A stretch of DNA of 64,000 nt from Beroe forskalii (Eukaryota > Ctenophora > Nuda > Beroida > Beroidae), in the NCBI GenBank assembly GCA_011033025.1, contig WFMF01000243.1, positions 1-64,000 on the forward strand. Direction: 5' to 3'. Below are positions 1 to 10,394 of this stretch, piece after piece. Position numbers and translations under genes: made by a program. The notes under the pieces were generated by a model. That model had not been told where the DNA came from and did no database searches. It saw nothing but the letters and a program-made list of their open reading frames with translations. Within the stretch, counting starts at the first letter, position 1. The number at the start of each line of letters is the position of its first letter.

Positions 1-853
1 AAAAAAAGTGGAAAAACCCAAAACTAAAAGGGGTTTTTCAGACAATAAAAATTTTAAAATTCTTAAAAAGTAAATTTCCATAAATTTTTTCTTTTTTTTG
101 GCGGGAATTTATCATTTTGTCTTCCCCAAACAAATATTAAAATTTATCATTAAGAATTAACCCATTTAATATTATAGGTTCTCAACGAATAAGTGTAAAT
201 AACATGATTTTCCAAGGAAGGATTTAAAAAATCGTTATTCACCAGCCGAAGGCTGGTTGAATAATATTTTTTTCATCGAGGGCGGAGTTCTGCTTTACTT
301 ATATTATAGGGGTATTATTCACCAATTTAAAAAGACAAATTTTGCCCCTTTAAAGGCCAGTTTTCATTCGAAAGTTCCCCGGGAAAAGGACGTTCTCTAT
401 ACCCTTTTTTGGGTGACAATTATCTACATCAGTAAAGGTACATTGCCATTTCCCCCACAAAAAAAGGACGTTCTGTCTTCCTTTTTGGCCCAAGTGTTGT
501 CTCATAAAAAGGGAAAAAACAGATTGGGGGAATAACAGGGGAAAAGGGGGAATTACCAAAGGGGGGAAAAAACGCAAAAACCAAAATAATATTTTTTATT
601 CAACCAAACCCCCCATGGTAAAATACTAAAATCGGGCCTTAACCTTATTTTCTCCCCTTTTTTTTCCCTAACGGGAAAATTTTAACCCTTCCCAAATCCC
701 ACCCAAAAATCTTGGGTTTTTCCATCTTAGCGTTTGGGTCGGGTTTAATGTGTCTATTAAATTTAATGCATTAATCGGTTTAAACTTGGGGCCTCATTTT
801 TAAATTTACTGATTTATACAATCGATAAAACCCTTTTTATAACAGCGCATTTG
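1..853. other. Degraded homopolymer-rich contig start
   Basis: Nearly every base sits in a run of A, T, G or C, with many runs of 4 to 8. No gene, splice-bounded exon or repeat unit is recognisable. The texture matches 36701-37991 and 58470-58965, which border a gap and a satellite junction, so I read it as low-quality consensus rather than real biology. Short open frames here have no coding character. Confidence 0.6.
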
Positions 854-1997
854 TTTAAGTAAAAGAAGGCAGTCCTGGAAACCAACTACTAGAATTAACA
901 ATTTTTATTGAGGTATTTAAAAACTTTAAAAGTGGCGAAAATTGGTTTCTTAAACAAGTTTGCTTTTTTAATATTGACATTTCATCTCCCCATCGTTTAC
1001 TAAATTTTGAAAGAAAATTTATTTCTATGTTCAATGTTTCTTTCAAAGTTTAAGGTTTGATATTGCTATTTTTTGTTATTAACATTGTATTAAATAGCAA
1101 CTGTGACAAGGGAATGATTTAGAATTTTGCCGACTTATGTGCTTATAACAGCATAATCTTCCAAATTAGTCAATAATATCGTTCATCCTAAAGCTAAACT
1201 TTCTAGATACTTAAGTATCTCATGCCGCTCAGAGACATTCTATTATTACCTACTAATTGTAATTTGTTGTAAACATCAACCTGATATTCGAAAATTACAG
1301 CCATAACTGTGTTTCTCTTTGTTCAATTTGCTTGATGAGACTTACTTAATTCTACTCTCGAGCTTTTTCATGTGCGATGCGTGCTCCAAATGTTGATCAA
1401 TAGACACAGAAGTTTAAGTATCAACTTCTAACTTGGTGACCCCTTTTGCGCCTTTACTCATATTTCTACCCTTAATATCCATCCACACTTCCTTGGTCAA
1501 ATTTCCCGGCCTTTTCCCAAGTAGTTCCAATGTGCTTAAATCTGCACTTTTGTGGTAGTTTTGCACGCTTACTATAATAATGGTGGAGCGTATCTTGAAT
1601 AAAGGCGAAGAGGGCAACCTTGCTTGGGGCACGCAAAGTGCAAAAATAGACTATCAGACGTTCCGGCTATGTGTGCTCATCAGTGAAAAGTCATGGAAAA
1701 TACGTTGGTATAAACGTTGGTATGGAAGGCTTCGGGACCTAACTGACTCATTTTATTGCCCATTGGATGCTTTTGACTGATGAGTACATACAGGCGGTTG
1801 AAATGAGCTCACTTCATTTGTAATATTTCCCATACACGCAGAAGTTAATGAGAAGTGTGGACTGTGGTTTTATGAGTTTGGATGGATGATATGGTTAGGG
1901 TTTGGTGAGTGGGATGAAATCGTGGTCAACCGAAACAAGGCAGCAGTCTGGCTCGGAAGAGGATCGATACCCTCCTCGTTGAGTGCTGGTTCCAGAT
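854..1997. other. AT-rich sequence, no gene recognised
   Basis: The text is normal in quality, with short open frames on both strands and no recognisable protein motif or exon. A GGATCGATACC stretch near 1962 resembles a pol III B box, but I see no convincing A box or cloverleaf in front of it, so no tRNA or SINE is called. Confidence 0.5.
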
Positions 1998-1999
1998 TA

Positions 2000-2886
2000 C
2001 CTTAGTACATGAAATTAAGTAAGCAGAAAATTAAGCACTCCAGCCGCCGAAAATGCTTAATTTGATGTAACTTAGTAATGTGCTTTCTTAATTAAATGGT
2101 CCGACATTATATGCGTTCTTAATTTATTTCAGAATCAAATCAAAACGTGCACCGCGCATATTTAACCATGTCATGAGATAATCAGACAAAGAAATGTGAT
2201 GCAGTATGCAGTAGTGAATAGTGATATACCAGTTATCCATTAAGGATAGTCAGCTTGCTTCATCACTTAATATCGTGATAGTCGAAATCTCAAAGAATTT
2301 CACTCTAGATCTCACTGTGAACAAATCTTTGAAGTTTTTTGAGCAAAGGGAATTTTCGACATATTTTTCAAGTTCTCTTGCAGAAATCGTTGCCAATATT
2401 CCTACCAGTACCATGGATATTGCAGATACTAATGTAGATATACGCTTATTAAGTAAGCTCAAGCCCTTATACGCACGAGCAATCTCCAAGTCTTATGGTT
2501 TCTTTAAAACAGGAGAAGCAAGGAAGATAATAATCAATGGGTGGAAGGGAGCTGGTATTCTCAGAGCGATTCAGGAGTGTAGGAATCCATCAGTAGACTA
2601 GCTACTAGATCCGTTCTCAAACATCCAAATTTGTGATTAAGAACTTAAGAAGCCCAATGGGATCATTAATATGTACTTAATAACAAAATTTTGTTACTTA
2701 TTAAATGAAAATGATCTCATTCTTGCTGCCGAAATTTAACTCGAATTAATTACGTGCAGGAAATTAAGAAAGCATTAAATTAAGTAGCATAAAATTAAGC
2801 ACTGGGGTCACAAAAAATGCTTAATTTGGTGCTGCGTAATATTGTGCCTTCTTAATTTTCGGAGTTCTTAATTTCCTGTACTAAGG
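2000..2886 (+). mobile_element. 887-bp TIR element, pogo/Tigger-like
   Basis: The left end reads CCTTAGTACATGAAATTAAG. The right end is its inverse with few changes (CTTAATTTCCTGTACTAAGG). A TA dinucleotide abuts each end (1998-1999 and 2887-2888), as expected for a Tc1/mariner-pogo TA target duplication. Subterminal AATTAAGCA-type motifs recur in both orientations within about 150 bp of each end. The interior holds one open fragment (2221-2601). The element is far shorter than an autonomous pogo element and is probably a deleted, non-autonomous copy. The TIR and TSD are read directly; the family assignment is inference. Confidence 0.65.
2221..2601 (+). pseudogene. Transposase C-terminal remnant (putative)
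   Basis: An open stretch of about 126 codons starts with GTG rather than ATG, lies wholly inside the TIR element and stops at 2601. Its last third includes KIIINGWKGAGI, which resembles the IxxxWxxAGI segment near the C-terminus of pogo/Tigger (DDE_1) transposases. No DDE triad or DNA-binding domain is present, so only the tail of a transposase could survive. The N-terminal 80 residues are unrecognised. It is not expected to be functional. Confidence 0.4.
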
Positions 2887-3014
2887 TATACGGTGCTGTC
2901 AATCTGTGAATGCGCGTCAAAATTTGCCACAATATTAGCTGTAAATTACTGATGTATGTACGGCGCGAAAGCGTTTTAATATACCACGTACGTATGAAAC
3001 GCGCATTTGTTGCT

Positions 3015-3366
3015 CTTCAAATGAGCCAGTTCGGCCACGCGGTGGCCGGCGTGGCTCACTTTGAAGACTGAAACTACAAGTGAGCCAGTTCGGCCACCGC
3101 GTGGCCGAGGCGTCCCACTTTTTTGGAGCGCTATAACTCTGCCATTTTGGGTCGGTTGGTCCTAATCTTTACACCGTTGGAAAGAGCAACTTTTCTAGTT
3201 TCAGATACATGCCGAATTTTGTCTTTTCGGATTAAAATTGGCATTTAAATTTTGCATCAAAGTCGGAAAAATATAGGTGAGCCAGCTCGGCCACGCGGTG
3301 GCCGAAATGGCTCACTTTTTCAAAAACATGAAAAATTATTTTCAAGTGAGCCACGTCGGCCACCAT
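3015..3366. repeat. Repeated palindrome GTGAGCCA...GGCCACGCGGTGGCC
   Basis: Three complete copies (about 3015-3065, 3079-3120, 3277-3316) and a partial one (3345-3366) carry GTGAGCCAG, then the near-palindrome GGCCACGCGGTGGCC, then GGCTCAC. Each can fold into a GC-rich hairpin of roughly 40 nt. The first copy is extended by an outer CTTCAAA/TTTGAAG pair. No ORF is associated. Confidence 0.75.
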
Positions 3367-3966
3367 ACACAACTTCCGTGAGGAGAAAAATTTCCAGACA
3401 AAATTAGTCAGGAAACTCCTTTTATGTCTTCTACGGCATATATCCAAATTTCAGACAGAACACATTTATACCTTTTGAGTTATGACACTTTTAATGCGAA
3501 AAAATGTGTTACACTTTTTATCGTAATTTCGTGCTAGTACTTTGTGCGCAAGTACGCGATTGTGACACCCCTAGTATACGTGTTCAGCAACTGTTCAGTT
3601 CGTGCTGTGCGCGTCAATCAAAAAGATGGTGCGCGCAGCACTTGTCTGACGTCGTCAGACCCATTATTTCAAATTTTAAATTTTATTTAAAACTCTGCGA
3701 GTCGTGGCGAGTCGTGGCGCGCGCGCTTCACGCGCGCGAGGGGGTCAAGCAACGCCTGACAATGGATATACGCGTTTAAAACTTCCCCTAACCAGGAGCA
3801 AGGCGTGGCGCGCGCGTGAAACTAGGGATCTGGTTAGAGCAAGTGTTAAGCAAGTCTTTAAAGCGCTAAGTGCGCTTAATAATATTTTTCTGAGTGACGT
3901 CGCGTCATTGTCATAGATAATGAAGACTCCCGTTTACATGGGAGACTGACCCTAATCCTTGGCCTT
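3367..3966. other. Unassigned sequence with GC-rich CpG patches
   Basis: The stretch 3550-3910 is rich in GCGCGC-type strings and contains a CCTAACCAGGAGC segment related to the fold-back motifs just downstream (CCTAACCAGG near 4064). No coding region is recognised; short open frames here are consequences of the GC-rich repeats. Confidence 0.4.
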
Positions 3967-4045
3967 GCTAAACACGTATATCTTCCTAAGCCCGCATAGG
4001 TGGGAAGCGCGCCGCGCGAGCCACACAGGGATATACGTGTTTAGC
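3967..4045. repeat. Inverted repeat GCTAAACACGTATATC
   Basis: A perfect 16-bp arm, GCTAAACACGTATATC (3967-3982), is followed 47 bp later by its exact inverse GATATACGTGTTTAGC (4030-4045). It belongs to a cluster of hairpins ending at 4174 and is probably part of a fold-back element. No coding content. Confidence 0.8.
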
Positions 4046-4114
4046 AAACGTATATCCTTCCCCTAACCAGGGGCGTCGCGCACTCCGCCACTCCGTGCGC
4101 GTAACCAGGGTCCT

Positions 4115-4174
4115 GGCTAGGGCAAGTATATCCGGGTCCCTGTTAACAGGGATCCGGATATACTTGCCCTAGCC
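4115..4174. repeat. 60-bp near-perfect hairpin without loop
   Basis: The arm GGCTAGGGCAAGTATATCCG continues to GTTAAC at the centre, and the following 30 bases are its inverse with one mismatch. It shares the CTAGGGCAA/CCCTAACCAG vocabulary with the long hairpin at 52314-52467, suggesting one fold-back family. Confidence 0.8.
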
Positions 4175-4178
4175 AAAT

Positions 4179-4228
4179 TTGGCTTTGTCAGACGTTGGCT
4201 TTGTCAGACGTTGGCTTTGTCAGACGTT
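4179..4228 (+). repeat. Three 16-bp tandem units
   Basis: TTGGCTTTGTCAGACG is repeated three times exactly. Overlapping small open frames here are artefacts of the repeat. Confidence 0.9.
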
Positions 4229-4404
4229 GTCCACCTTCATTGTCCGCCTTCGCCATTTTTGCTCCGAGGCCTCACATGGGCAATGTTGGACCTATGGACT
4301 CAAGACCACCGTCAAAATGCTGGTACACGCCCTGGCCATCCTGGCCAACTCATATCTCAAATTCGTGTTTTCCAAAATGTGAGGGGTGAAGCCTTAGGTG
4401 CATG

Positions 4405-4621
4405 TAACGTTCGTCGATCGATCGAGTGGAGTTGGTCGATCGATCAACTTCATTTGATCGACTGATGTGTTTTTAATAGAAAATCTTTAAGCTAGTAGGG
4501 AAACAACTAGTTATTGCTCATTTAAACACGATTCAAGTCAACAGGGAGCATTAAAACACATCATTCGTTCAAATGGAGTTGATCGATCGACCAATTCTAT
4601 TCGATCGACCGACGAACGTTA
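4405..4621 (+). mobile_element. 217-bp hairpin MITE (family 1, copy 1)
   Basis: The left end TAACGTTCGTCGATCGATCG and the right end CGATCGACCGACGAACGTTA are inverted copies. The inverted arms, dense in GATCGATC, extend for about 65 bp each around an AT-rich loop. A second copy in the opposite orientation is at 8143-8349, and its duplicate is at 21762-21968. There is no coding capacity, so the element is non-autonomous. Confidence 0.8.
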
Positions 4622-4648
4622 TGGGCGCCTAACCTTGCTTTATTTCCC

Positions 4649-4803
4649 ATATGTGTGCAGACCACTCGATTGATAAAGGGCTCAATAGAGACGCGCAAAA
4701 ATTGTGTGCTTTTGACAGATTTTGTATAGAAAGTTGAAGCACGCAGAGGAAATTGGCACCTCTTTATTGAGGCCTCTGTCAATCAAGTGGTCTGCACACA
4801 TAT
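4649..4803. mobile_element. 155-bp hairpin MITE (family 2)
   Basis: ATATGTGTGCAGACCACT at the left end is mirrored by AGTGGTCTGCACACATAT at the right end. The arms continue through (A)TTGAT and AATAAAG/CTTTATT segments for about 50 bp with small gaps. Its right edge directly abuts the LINE fragment. Confidence 0.7.
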
Positions 4804-6030
4804 ATGCGTAATAACTGTGCGGTTGGACTTAGAATTCCTCAGCTGTGGAAGGTTGCAAATGTAGTAAGTTTACACAAGAAAGATTCCAAGACAGATCCTC
4901 TCAACTATAGACCTGTGTCCTTAACATGCATTTTGTGTAAAATTTATGGAGTAAAATTTCAGGAGTCGCAGCCTGATTTATGTTTACAAGTAAACACAGT
5001 CGACTTGATCTTTTGATCTTGTCAGGACCAGATGGAACTTTATCTTCCCTACACTGGATAAAGACATTGATGAACTTAATTTCCTTGATGAAATTGGAGC
5101 TTCTGAAACTAACACACTACATCTCGTGGTTGGGGGAGCGTTGGGCGCCCGTCAAATGCATTCAACCCCACAACACCGTCACAAGTCCGTGTGCCACAGT
5201 GTTAGCTTTTAGCACACCATATCATTTTTGGTGTCTTTATTTGGATCTGCCTAGCTCTCTGATGAAGGCATTTCTTTCATGGATCCCGTCAAAGACCATG
5301 GTTAGAGTTGTTGGAGAGTTCTGTGGCTTGACTACAAAGATGACTGCATTTGTTCTACAAAGAAAGATTTATGATAAATTTATTAGAAACCATGTCTTAG
5401 AGTTTGTGAAGGATGATATAAGTGAACACCAACATGGTTTAGTAGAAAATAGATCATGTTTATCAAACTTATTAGTGACTGTTGATGCCATGATTGATCT
5501 CTTAGACTCTGGGTATCCTGTAGATTTATTTTACTTTGATTTTGCAAAGCTTTTGATACTGTTCCTCACTACAGGCTACTTACTAAGTTGGAAAATTATG
5601 GCATTAGGGGCTCAACATTATCTATTATGAGAGACATCCTTAGCGACAGATCTTAACATACTTGTGTAAGGGGAAGTTATTCTTCTCTTAGGAAAGTTAT
5701 TTCTGGAATGCCCCAACTCCAAGGCTCAGTTTTGGGCCCATTGTTATTCATACTTTTTATTAATGATCTGCCTGAAAATATCAAAAATCTATGTGGCTCC
5801 TAAAGTTTAATCCTGGTAAATGTTAAGTTATGCATTTTAATACTGTAACAATAAGAACCCTATCAACGAGTATCAATTAGATAAAGTAGTCTTAGAAAGT
5901 GTTACATCTGAAAAGGATCTTGGTATTATTATGAATAGTGAACTGAAATGGAATGAGAATATTAACTCTTGTATTAAAGATGCAAATAGAATGATTTGGA
6001 GTCTTGAACAGCCAATATTCCTATGCTGGG
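4804..6030 (+). pseudogene. Broken LINE reverse transcriptase (CR1/Jockey-like)
   Basis: Several reverse transcriptase blocks are recognisable in order but in different frames. WKVANVVSLHKKDSKTD and NYRPVSLT lie at 4850-4925. QHGLVENRSCLSNLL followed by DLFYFDFAKL lies at 5430-5560. [23 protein letters not shown]-like text is at 5705-5785, and EKDLGIIMNSELKWNENI at 5908-5965. This is the block order of CR1/Jockey-type non-LTR elements. The catalytic FADD motif is absent, several stops and shifts intervene, and about 350 bp between the first two blocks (4985-5345) does not read as RT. There is no endonuclease domain upstream. It is a dead, 5'-truncated copy. Confidence 0.8.
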
Positions 6031-6318
6031 AGGGGTTCCAGGGTTAGTAAGGTGAGAATGGATTTCACAGAGAAAAGTTAATGAAGGTATTCACTAACAT
6101 ATAACACCAACCCTAACCCTACCTAAGTAACTATGGTCCTAGCTGTTAATCTTCAGAGCATCTTTGGGATCCCCCAGTCCCTAATACTAAAGCTAACCCT
6201 GAAACTCCTTTCTCTGGAGTCTTGAGGGTACTTTTTCCAGGTCAGGTCCATTCGAGCTTCACCAAGTGGGTCATACTACTGTTTATAAAACTGTTTGAAC
6301 ATGGTCCTTATTATAGAG
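6031..6318. other. No feature recognised
   Basis: Non-repetitive sequence between the LINE fragment and the G-tract TIR element. A short CCAACCCTAACCCTACC string near 6108 is too short to be a telomeric array. Confidence 0.4.
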
Positions 6319-6483
6319 TTATAAGGGGGGGGGGGGCAATCCCCATAAACCCCCAGTGGATATCGAAAAATGGCAAATGGGGGTTTAATTTTTGGGGGTT
6401 TACAGGGGTTTATGGGGGCTTGATTTAGTTAAATTTTGCTGTTTTATGATTGATTTTTGCACGATTTTTGGCTTTCTTTACGG

Positions 6484-6975
6484 AATGGTACCATTTTTGT
6501 TGAGGTTTTTCAACCCTTTTCTGAAATGGTACCATTTTTCATTGATGATTTTTGACCCTTTTCTGAAATGGTACCATTTTTTGTTGAAGATTTCTCGCCC
6601 TCTTCTGAAATGGTACCATTTTTTGTTGATGATTTTTAGACCCTTTTTTGAAATGGTACCATTTTTCGTTGATGATTTCCGACCCATTTCTGAAATGGTA
6701 CCATTCTTGTTGACAATTTTCAACCTTTTTCTGAAATGGTACCATTTAGATTTTTGGCACTTTTCTGAAATGGTACCATTTTTTGTTGCGTATTTTCGAA
6801 ACGTTTCTGAAATGGTACCATTTTAGACCCTTTTCTGGAATGGTACCATTTTTCGTTGATGATTTTCGACCTTTTTTAGAAATGGTACCATTTTTTGTTG
6901 GAGATTTTGGCCCTTCTTTGAAATGGTACCATTTTTCGTTGATGATTTTCGACCCTTTTCTGAAATGGTACCCCC
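6484..6975. repeat. About 42-bp minisatellite with GGTACC palindrome
   Basis: About eleven units each contain the palindrome AAATGGTACCATTT followed by a variable TTGNTGANNATTTTCGACCC-like spacer. The palindrome is almost invariant while spacers drift. Open frames on both strands here are a by-product of this repeat. Confidence 0.9.
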
Positions 6976-7485
6976 ATTCAAAAACCCAGGCAACTTATGC
7001 AACATATTGTACTAACATCTAGGATAATAAAAGGACAAAATTACTAACATGTGACCTGCTTGACGGTTGACAACAAACATCCACAGAAATAAAATTGTGA
7101 AAATAATCAACAGTTCCGATTGTATACATTTACCAGTCGCTAGAGGACACTGTTCATCACTGTTTACAAATGCTATTGCAGCATTGCTCCTACTCTGCCA
7201 GGGAGCTCAAGTTACAGAAACAGGCAACCCCGTTCGTATTTGTATGTCAGGTTGCCCAGATCTAGGCAACCCACTGTATTATTGTATGTTGCGTTGCAAA
7301 AGCGTGTTAGTCATTTTCATGTTAGTCCAACAGTGAAGTGGGGAGGTAGATAATCGAATTGGCACTATGTAGAGAGGGGGTGTCCTGTTCCTCTCCACGC
7401 TATGCTCTGAGCTATTTCATAATTCAATCAAATGCTTGCATATTATCCCCAATTCCCATTGATATGCAAGGTTACTCCTTGAAGA
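6976..7485. other. Internal segment of the G-tract element
   Basis: Non-repetitive sequence between the two GGTACC arrays. A motif close to GTCAGGTTGCCCAGATCTAG occurs near 7246. No protein is recognised. Confidence 0.4.
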
Positions 7486-7678
7486 AATGTGCCTAAAAAT
7501 ACTTAAGAACTTGAATAGCGCTTGGTGGTGGCTGGTTATTGCAGTACGTTCCCATTTTAGAGAGGAGTAGAAACATGTATGAATGTTATAATTATGATTG
7601 TGTGACGACACTGAAACAATACTAACATGACGTCCTTCAAAAATCAGGTTGTACTAACATTACTACAGGTTCTAGAAT

Positions 7679-7880
7679 GAGGAATGGTACCAGTTTTTGT
7701 TGACGAATTTCAACCCTTTTTTAAAATGGTTCCATTTTTTGTTGGCACTTTTCTGAAATGGTACCATTTTTGTTGCAGATTTTCGAACCTTTCCTGAAAT
7801 AGTACCATTTGTGGCCCTTTTCTGAAATGGTACCATTTTTTGTTGATGATTTTCGACCCTTTTCTAGAATGGTACCCTTT
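7679..7880. repeat. GGTACC-palindrome minisatellite, second array
   Basis: Four to five degenerate units of the same family as 6484-6975, near the right end of the G-tract element. The duplicate is at about 21312-21510. Confidence 0.8.
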
Positions 7881-8142
7881 TTTAGAGATTTTTGGCTTAA
7901 CTTTTTTTCCTTTCTTCGCTTCTTAGTTTAAAACCGCCTTTAAAATTGAGCAAGGATCACAAGAATGACACATTTTCACCACAATTGAGCCATTTTTGTC
8001 TGAAATTTTGATCATTTTGGAAATGGTACCTGGAAAATTAAACCCCATAAACCCCAAGTGGATATCGAAAAAGGCAAATGGGGGTTAAATTTTTGGGGGT
8101 TTATGGGGGTTGGCCCCCCCCTTATAAGCTTAGGGCGCCCCA

Positions 8143-8349
8143 TAACGTTCGTTGGTTGATCGAATGGAATTGGTTGATTTGAACAAGTGATGTGTTTTAC
8201 TGGTCCCTTATGACTTGAATCGTGTTTGAATGAGCAATATTTAGTTGTTTCCCTACTAACTCAAAGATTTTCTATTTATTAAAATACATCAGTCGATCAA
8301 ATGAAGTTAATTAATCGACCAATTCCATTTGATCGACCGACGAACGTTA
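8143..8349 (-). mobile_element. Hairpin MITE family 1, copy 2
   Basis: Ends are TAACGTTCGTTGGTTGATCG and CGACCGACGAACGTTA. Its loop is the reverse complement of the loop in the 4405-4621 element, including the GTTTCCCTACTA segment, so it is the same family in opposite orientation. The arms are more diverged than in copy 1. Confidence 0.75.
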
Positions 8350-9884
8350 CGGGCACCTTACCTATGCTAGGTATAAAACTTGATTGAAAAAATTTAAAGG
8401 TGTGAAACCAAAGGTCACTGGTCAGTTAGGAGGGCCAGTCAATGATTTAAAATAAAAGTCGATACTACATGTTGTTGTTCAAATCAGTCAAGGGTGACCC
8501 ACTGACCCAGGGATCATTCACCAGGCCCCGGGTCAGCCAAGAGTCACAAGAGAGCCAACTGACAACCAGGGGTCATTTAAGGGGTAAGCCATTGTTATCA
8601 AGAGCTACCCGGGAGTCAGCAAAGTCACCAGGGCTGGGAGGTATACGACTTATCAGTGGAATACATATTTTCTTACCTTTCTATACTCCGATTGAATGGC
8701 TTCAGACATAGAATTCATAGAAGTTGGATTATTGATCCTGTGATTTCATATGTAACCTATTTGGTCTGGTGAGGGGGGGTGATGCTTAGGCCTTAGCTGA
8801 GCTTCTTGTCAATTGTATTTAACGTACTTACTTAGGCTTATCCTCAGCTTTATTGCTCCAATGAGTCCTGGAAGACCTTTATCCGGACCTTACATTCCCC
8901 CCCTGCTGAACCAAGGCCAATCATATCCTTATCTTAACTGACTACCTGACTGAGTGACCCTGACCCCTAGGGATACTTTACAGACCCTTTCCTGGCCCTT
9001 AATTTTTAAGCATATTACTGTAACTAGAGGAGTATACATCTCAACATTATTAGCAGAAGGTGTAGAGCTAACCTTGTATTGGGCCCTGCGGTTTCTGCAG
9101 TTCCTTGTTTAATGAGCATGCAGCTAAGACATCCAAGGCATTGAGCCAGGCAAGACATAGGTTCTCTCCACTCCTCCATGGACATAAGTTGCATATATAC
9201 CGCCAGCACACAGGAAATATTTCCTTGTGCTTTGGAAGGTAGGTGAATCAAGGGTGAAACTGCACTTGGTTGACCCCCGGCAAACCCTACCAACCCAAGA
9301 AGAAATTGACTGACCATTTTCTGATACCTATTTGATATTTTACTGACCTCTAGCAAGAATTAAAAAACCTGAGTGACCTTCTCGCCTCTAATGACTGCAA
9401 TATAGTGGTCCCTTTATGACCATTGGCTGACTTCATGCTGAACCTTAGCTGTTCCTTAATAGCAACTTCACCCGACTTCTTCCCTCACAAGCCTTTTGAG
9501 ACCATTGTATAATTGTAGTATGGCGACCCATTGCTTAACCTTACCTAACTCCTGGCTCCTGCTGACCATTACCTTATAGTGATTATTGGGCAATCATACA
9601 TGTAGGTGACTGACTCCTGGCGACCCCCTGGCTATCCTTTGACATGGTGACTCTTTTCAGTGCAAAGCACCTTGTTAATCTCAGACCACACTAGTCTGAA
9701 CTTCATCAGCCATGAGCCCAGCAGTGAGTCCTGAGAAACCCTGGTTAACTATTAGCACTTGAAAGTTTGCAGGGCCCATATGTCTTTATTTCAGCACTGA
9801 GTGGCCTCCTGGCCCCTGATGATTCAAGTCTGACCCCTTTTAACCCCTGCTGATCCAAGCTAGCTGACCCTCTACAACCACTCC
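8350..9884. other. Repetitive non-coding stretch rich in CTGACC-type words
   Basis: Degenerate short words such as GGTCA, TGACCC and CTGGC recur throughout without a fixed period. No exon or protein is recognisable. It is carried again at about 22010-23480. Given the GIY-YIG remnant that follows, it may be the decayed body of the same retroelement, but nothing in it proves that. Confidence 0.35.
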
Positions 9885-10330
9885 ATGTGGTTCAAAGGTT
9901 CAAGTAGGTGTCAGTCATGCCCCTTGATGACAAATTCAGATGACTTGTCATACAAGGGAAGTCAATCCAACCAAAGGCTGGTTCATGTTTATCAAGGAAC
10001 ATTATTTGTTTTGCTACTTGTTTGCTGTGTCATAAGGGTTATGTCGGTAAAACTGTTTCCCAACTCAGAACCAGAATTAATGGCCATAGAGCACTATATT
10101 ACAAAATAAAGAAGGACCCAAATAAAGTATTGTCAGATAATACTTACAATAATGATTTGTCATTAGCATACCATTTATATAAAGAACATAATTGCACCAA
10201 CCATAATGATTGATCAATAGAGTTTATAGATTCACAATTCTACAGCATTCTAATCCCGATGTCCTGGACGTTGCTGAAAATAGGTGGATCCAGGCCATGG
10301 GTTGAAGGCATTGGAACCGGGAGGGATAAA
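9885..10330 (+). pseudogene. GIY-YIG endonuclease fragment, Penelope-like candidate
   Basis: The frame at 10022-10213 reads KGYVGKTVSQLRTRINGHR, then LSLAYHLYKEHNC. This matches the GYVGxT...LxxRxxxH core of GIY-YIG nucleases, with the YVG half, the catalytic Arg and the downstream His visible. A CHKGYVGK context with preceding cysteines is typical of the C-terminal endonuclease of Penelope-like retroelements and of related elements. Upstream (9885-10020) and downstream (to about 10310, including an RWIQAMG-like piece) continue in other frames. No reverse transcriptase is seen. Duplicate at 23480-23900. Confidence 0.6.
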
Positions 10331-10394
10331 TGCCTCCAATCCATTCAGTATCCCTCTTATTCAGTGACATCCAGTCCATTCTGTATTTTTTCCC

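Larger units (their letters stand above)
6319..8127. mobile_element. G-tract TIR element with internal GGTACC arrays
   Basis: The left end reads TTATAAGGGGG..., then CAATCCCCATAAACCCCC. The right end is its inverse (GGGGGTTTATGGGGGTTGG, C-tract, CTTATAA). TTATAA at both edges could be a 6-bp target duplication. Both ends also share GTGGATATCGAAAAA and AAATGGGGGTT. The interior contains minisatellites with GGTACC-centred palindromes and no transposase. A relative is at 51791-52825, and the right half recurs in the large duplication (about 21312-21740). Confidence 0.65.

Noticed and set aside
1950-1990. tRNA gene near GGATCGATACC
   Set aside because: The B-box-like word is not accompanied by a convincing A box or by acceptor-stem pairing.
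4980-5630. 216-codon open frame as an intact gene
   Set aside because: Only its last third resembles reverse transcriptase. It is part of a frame-shifted LINE relic missing key motifs.
6104-6124. Telomeric repeat (CCCTAACCCTA)
   Set aside because: Only about two imperfect units are present, which is expected by chance in such sequence.
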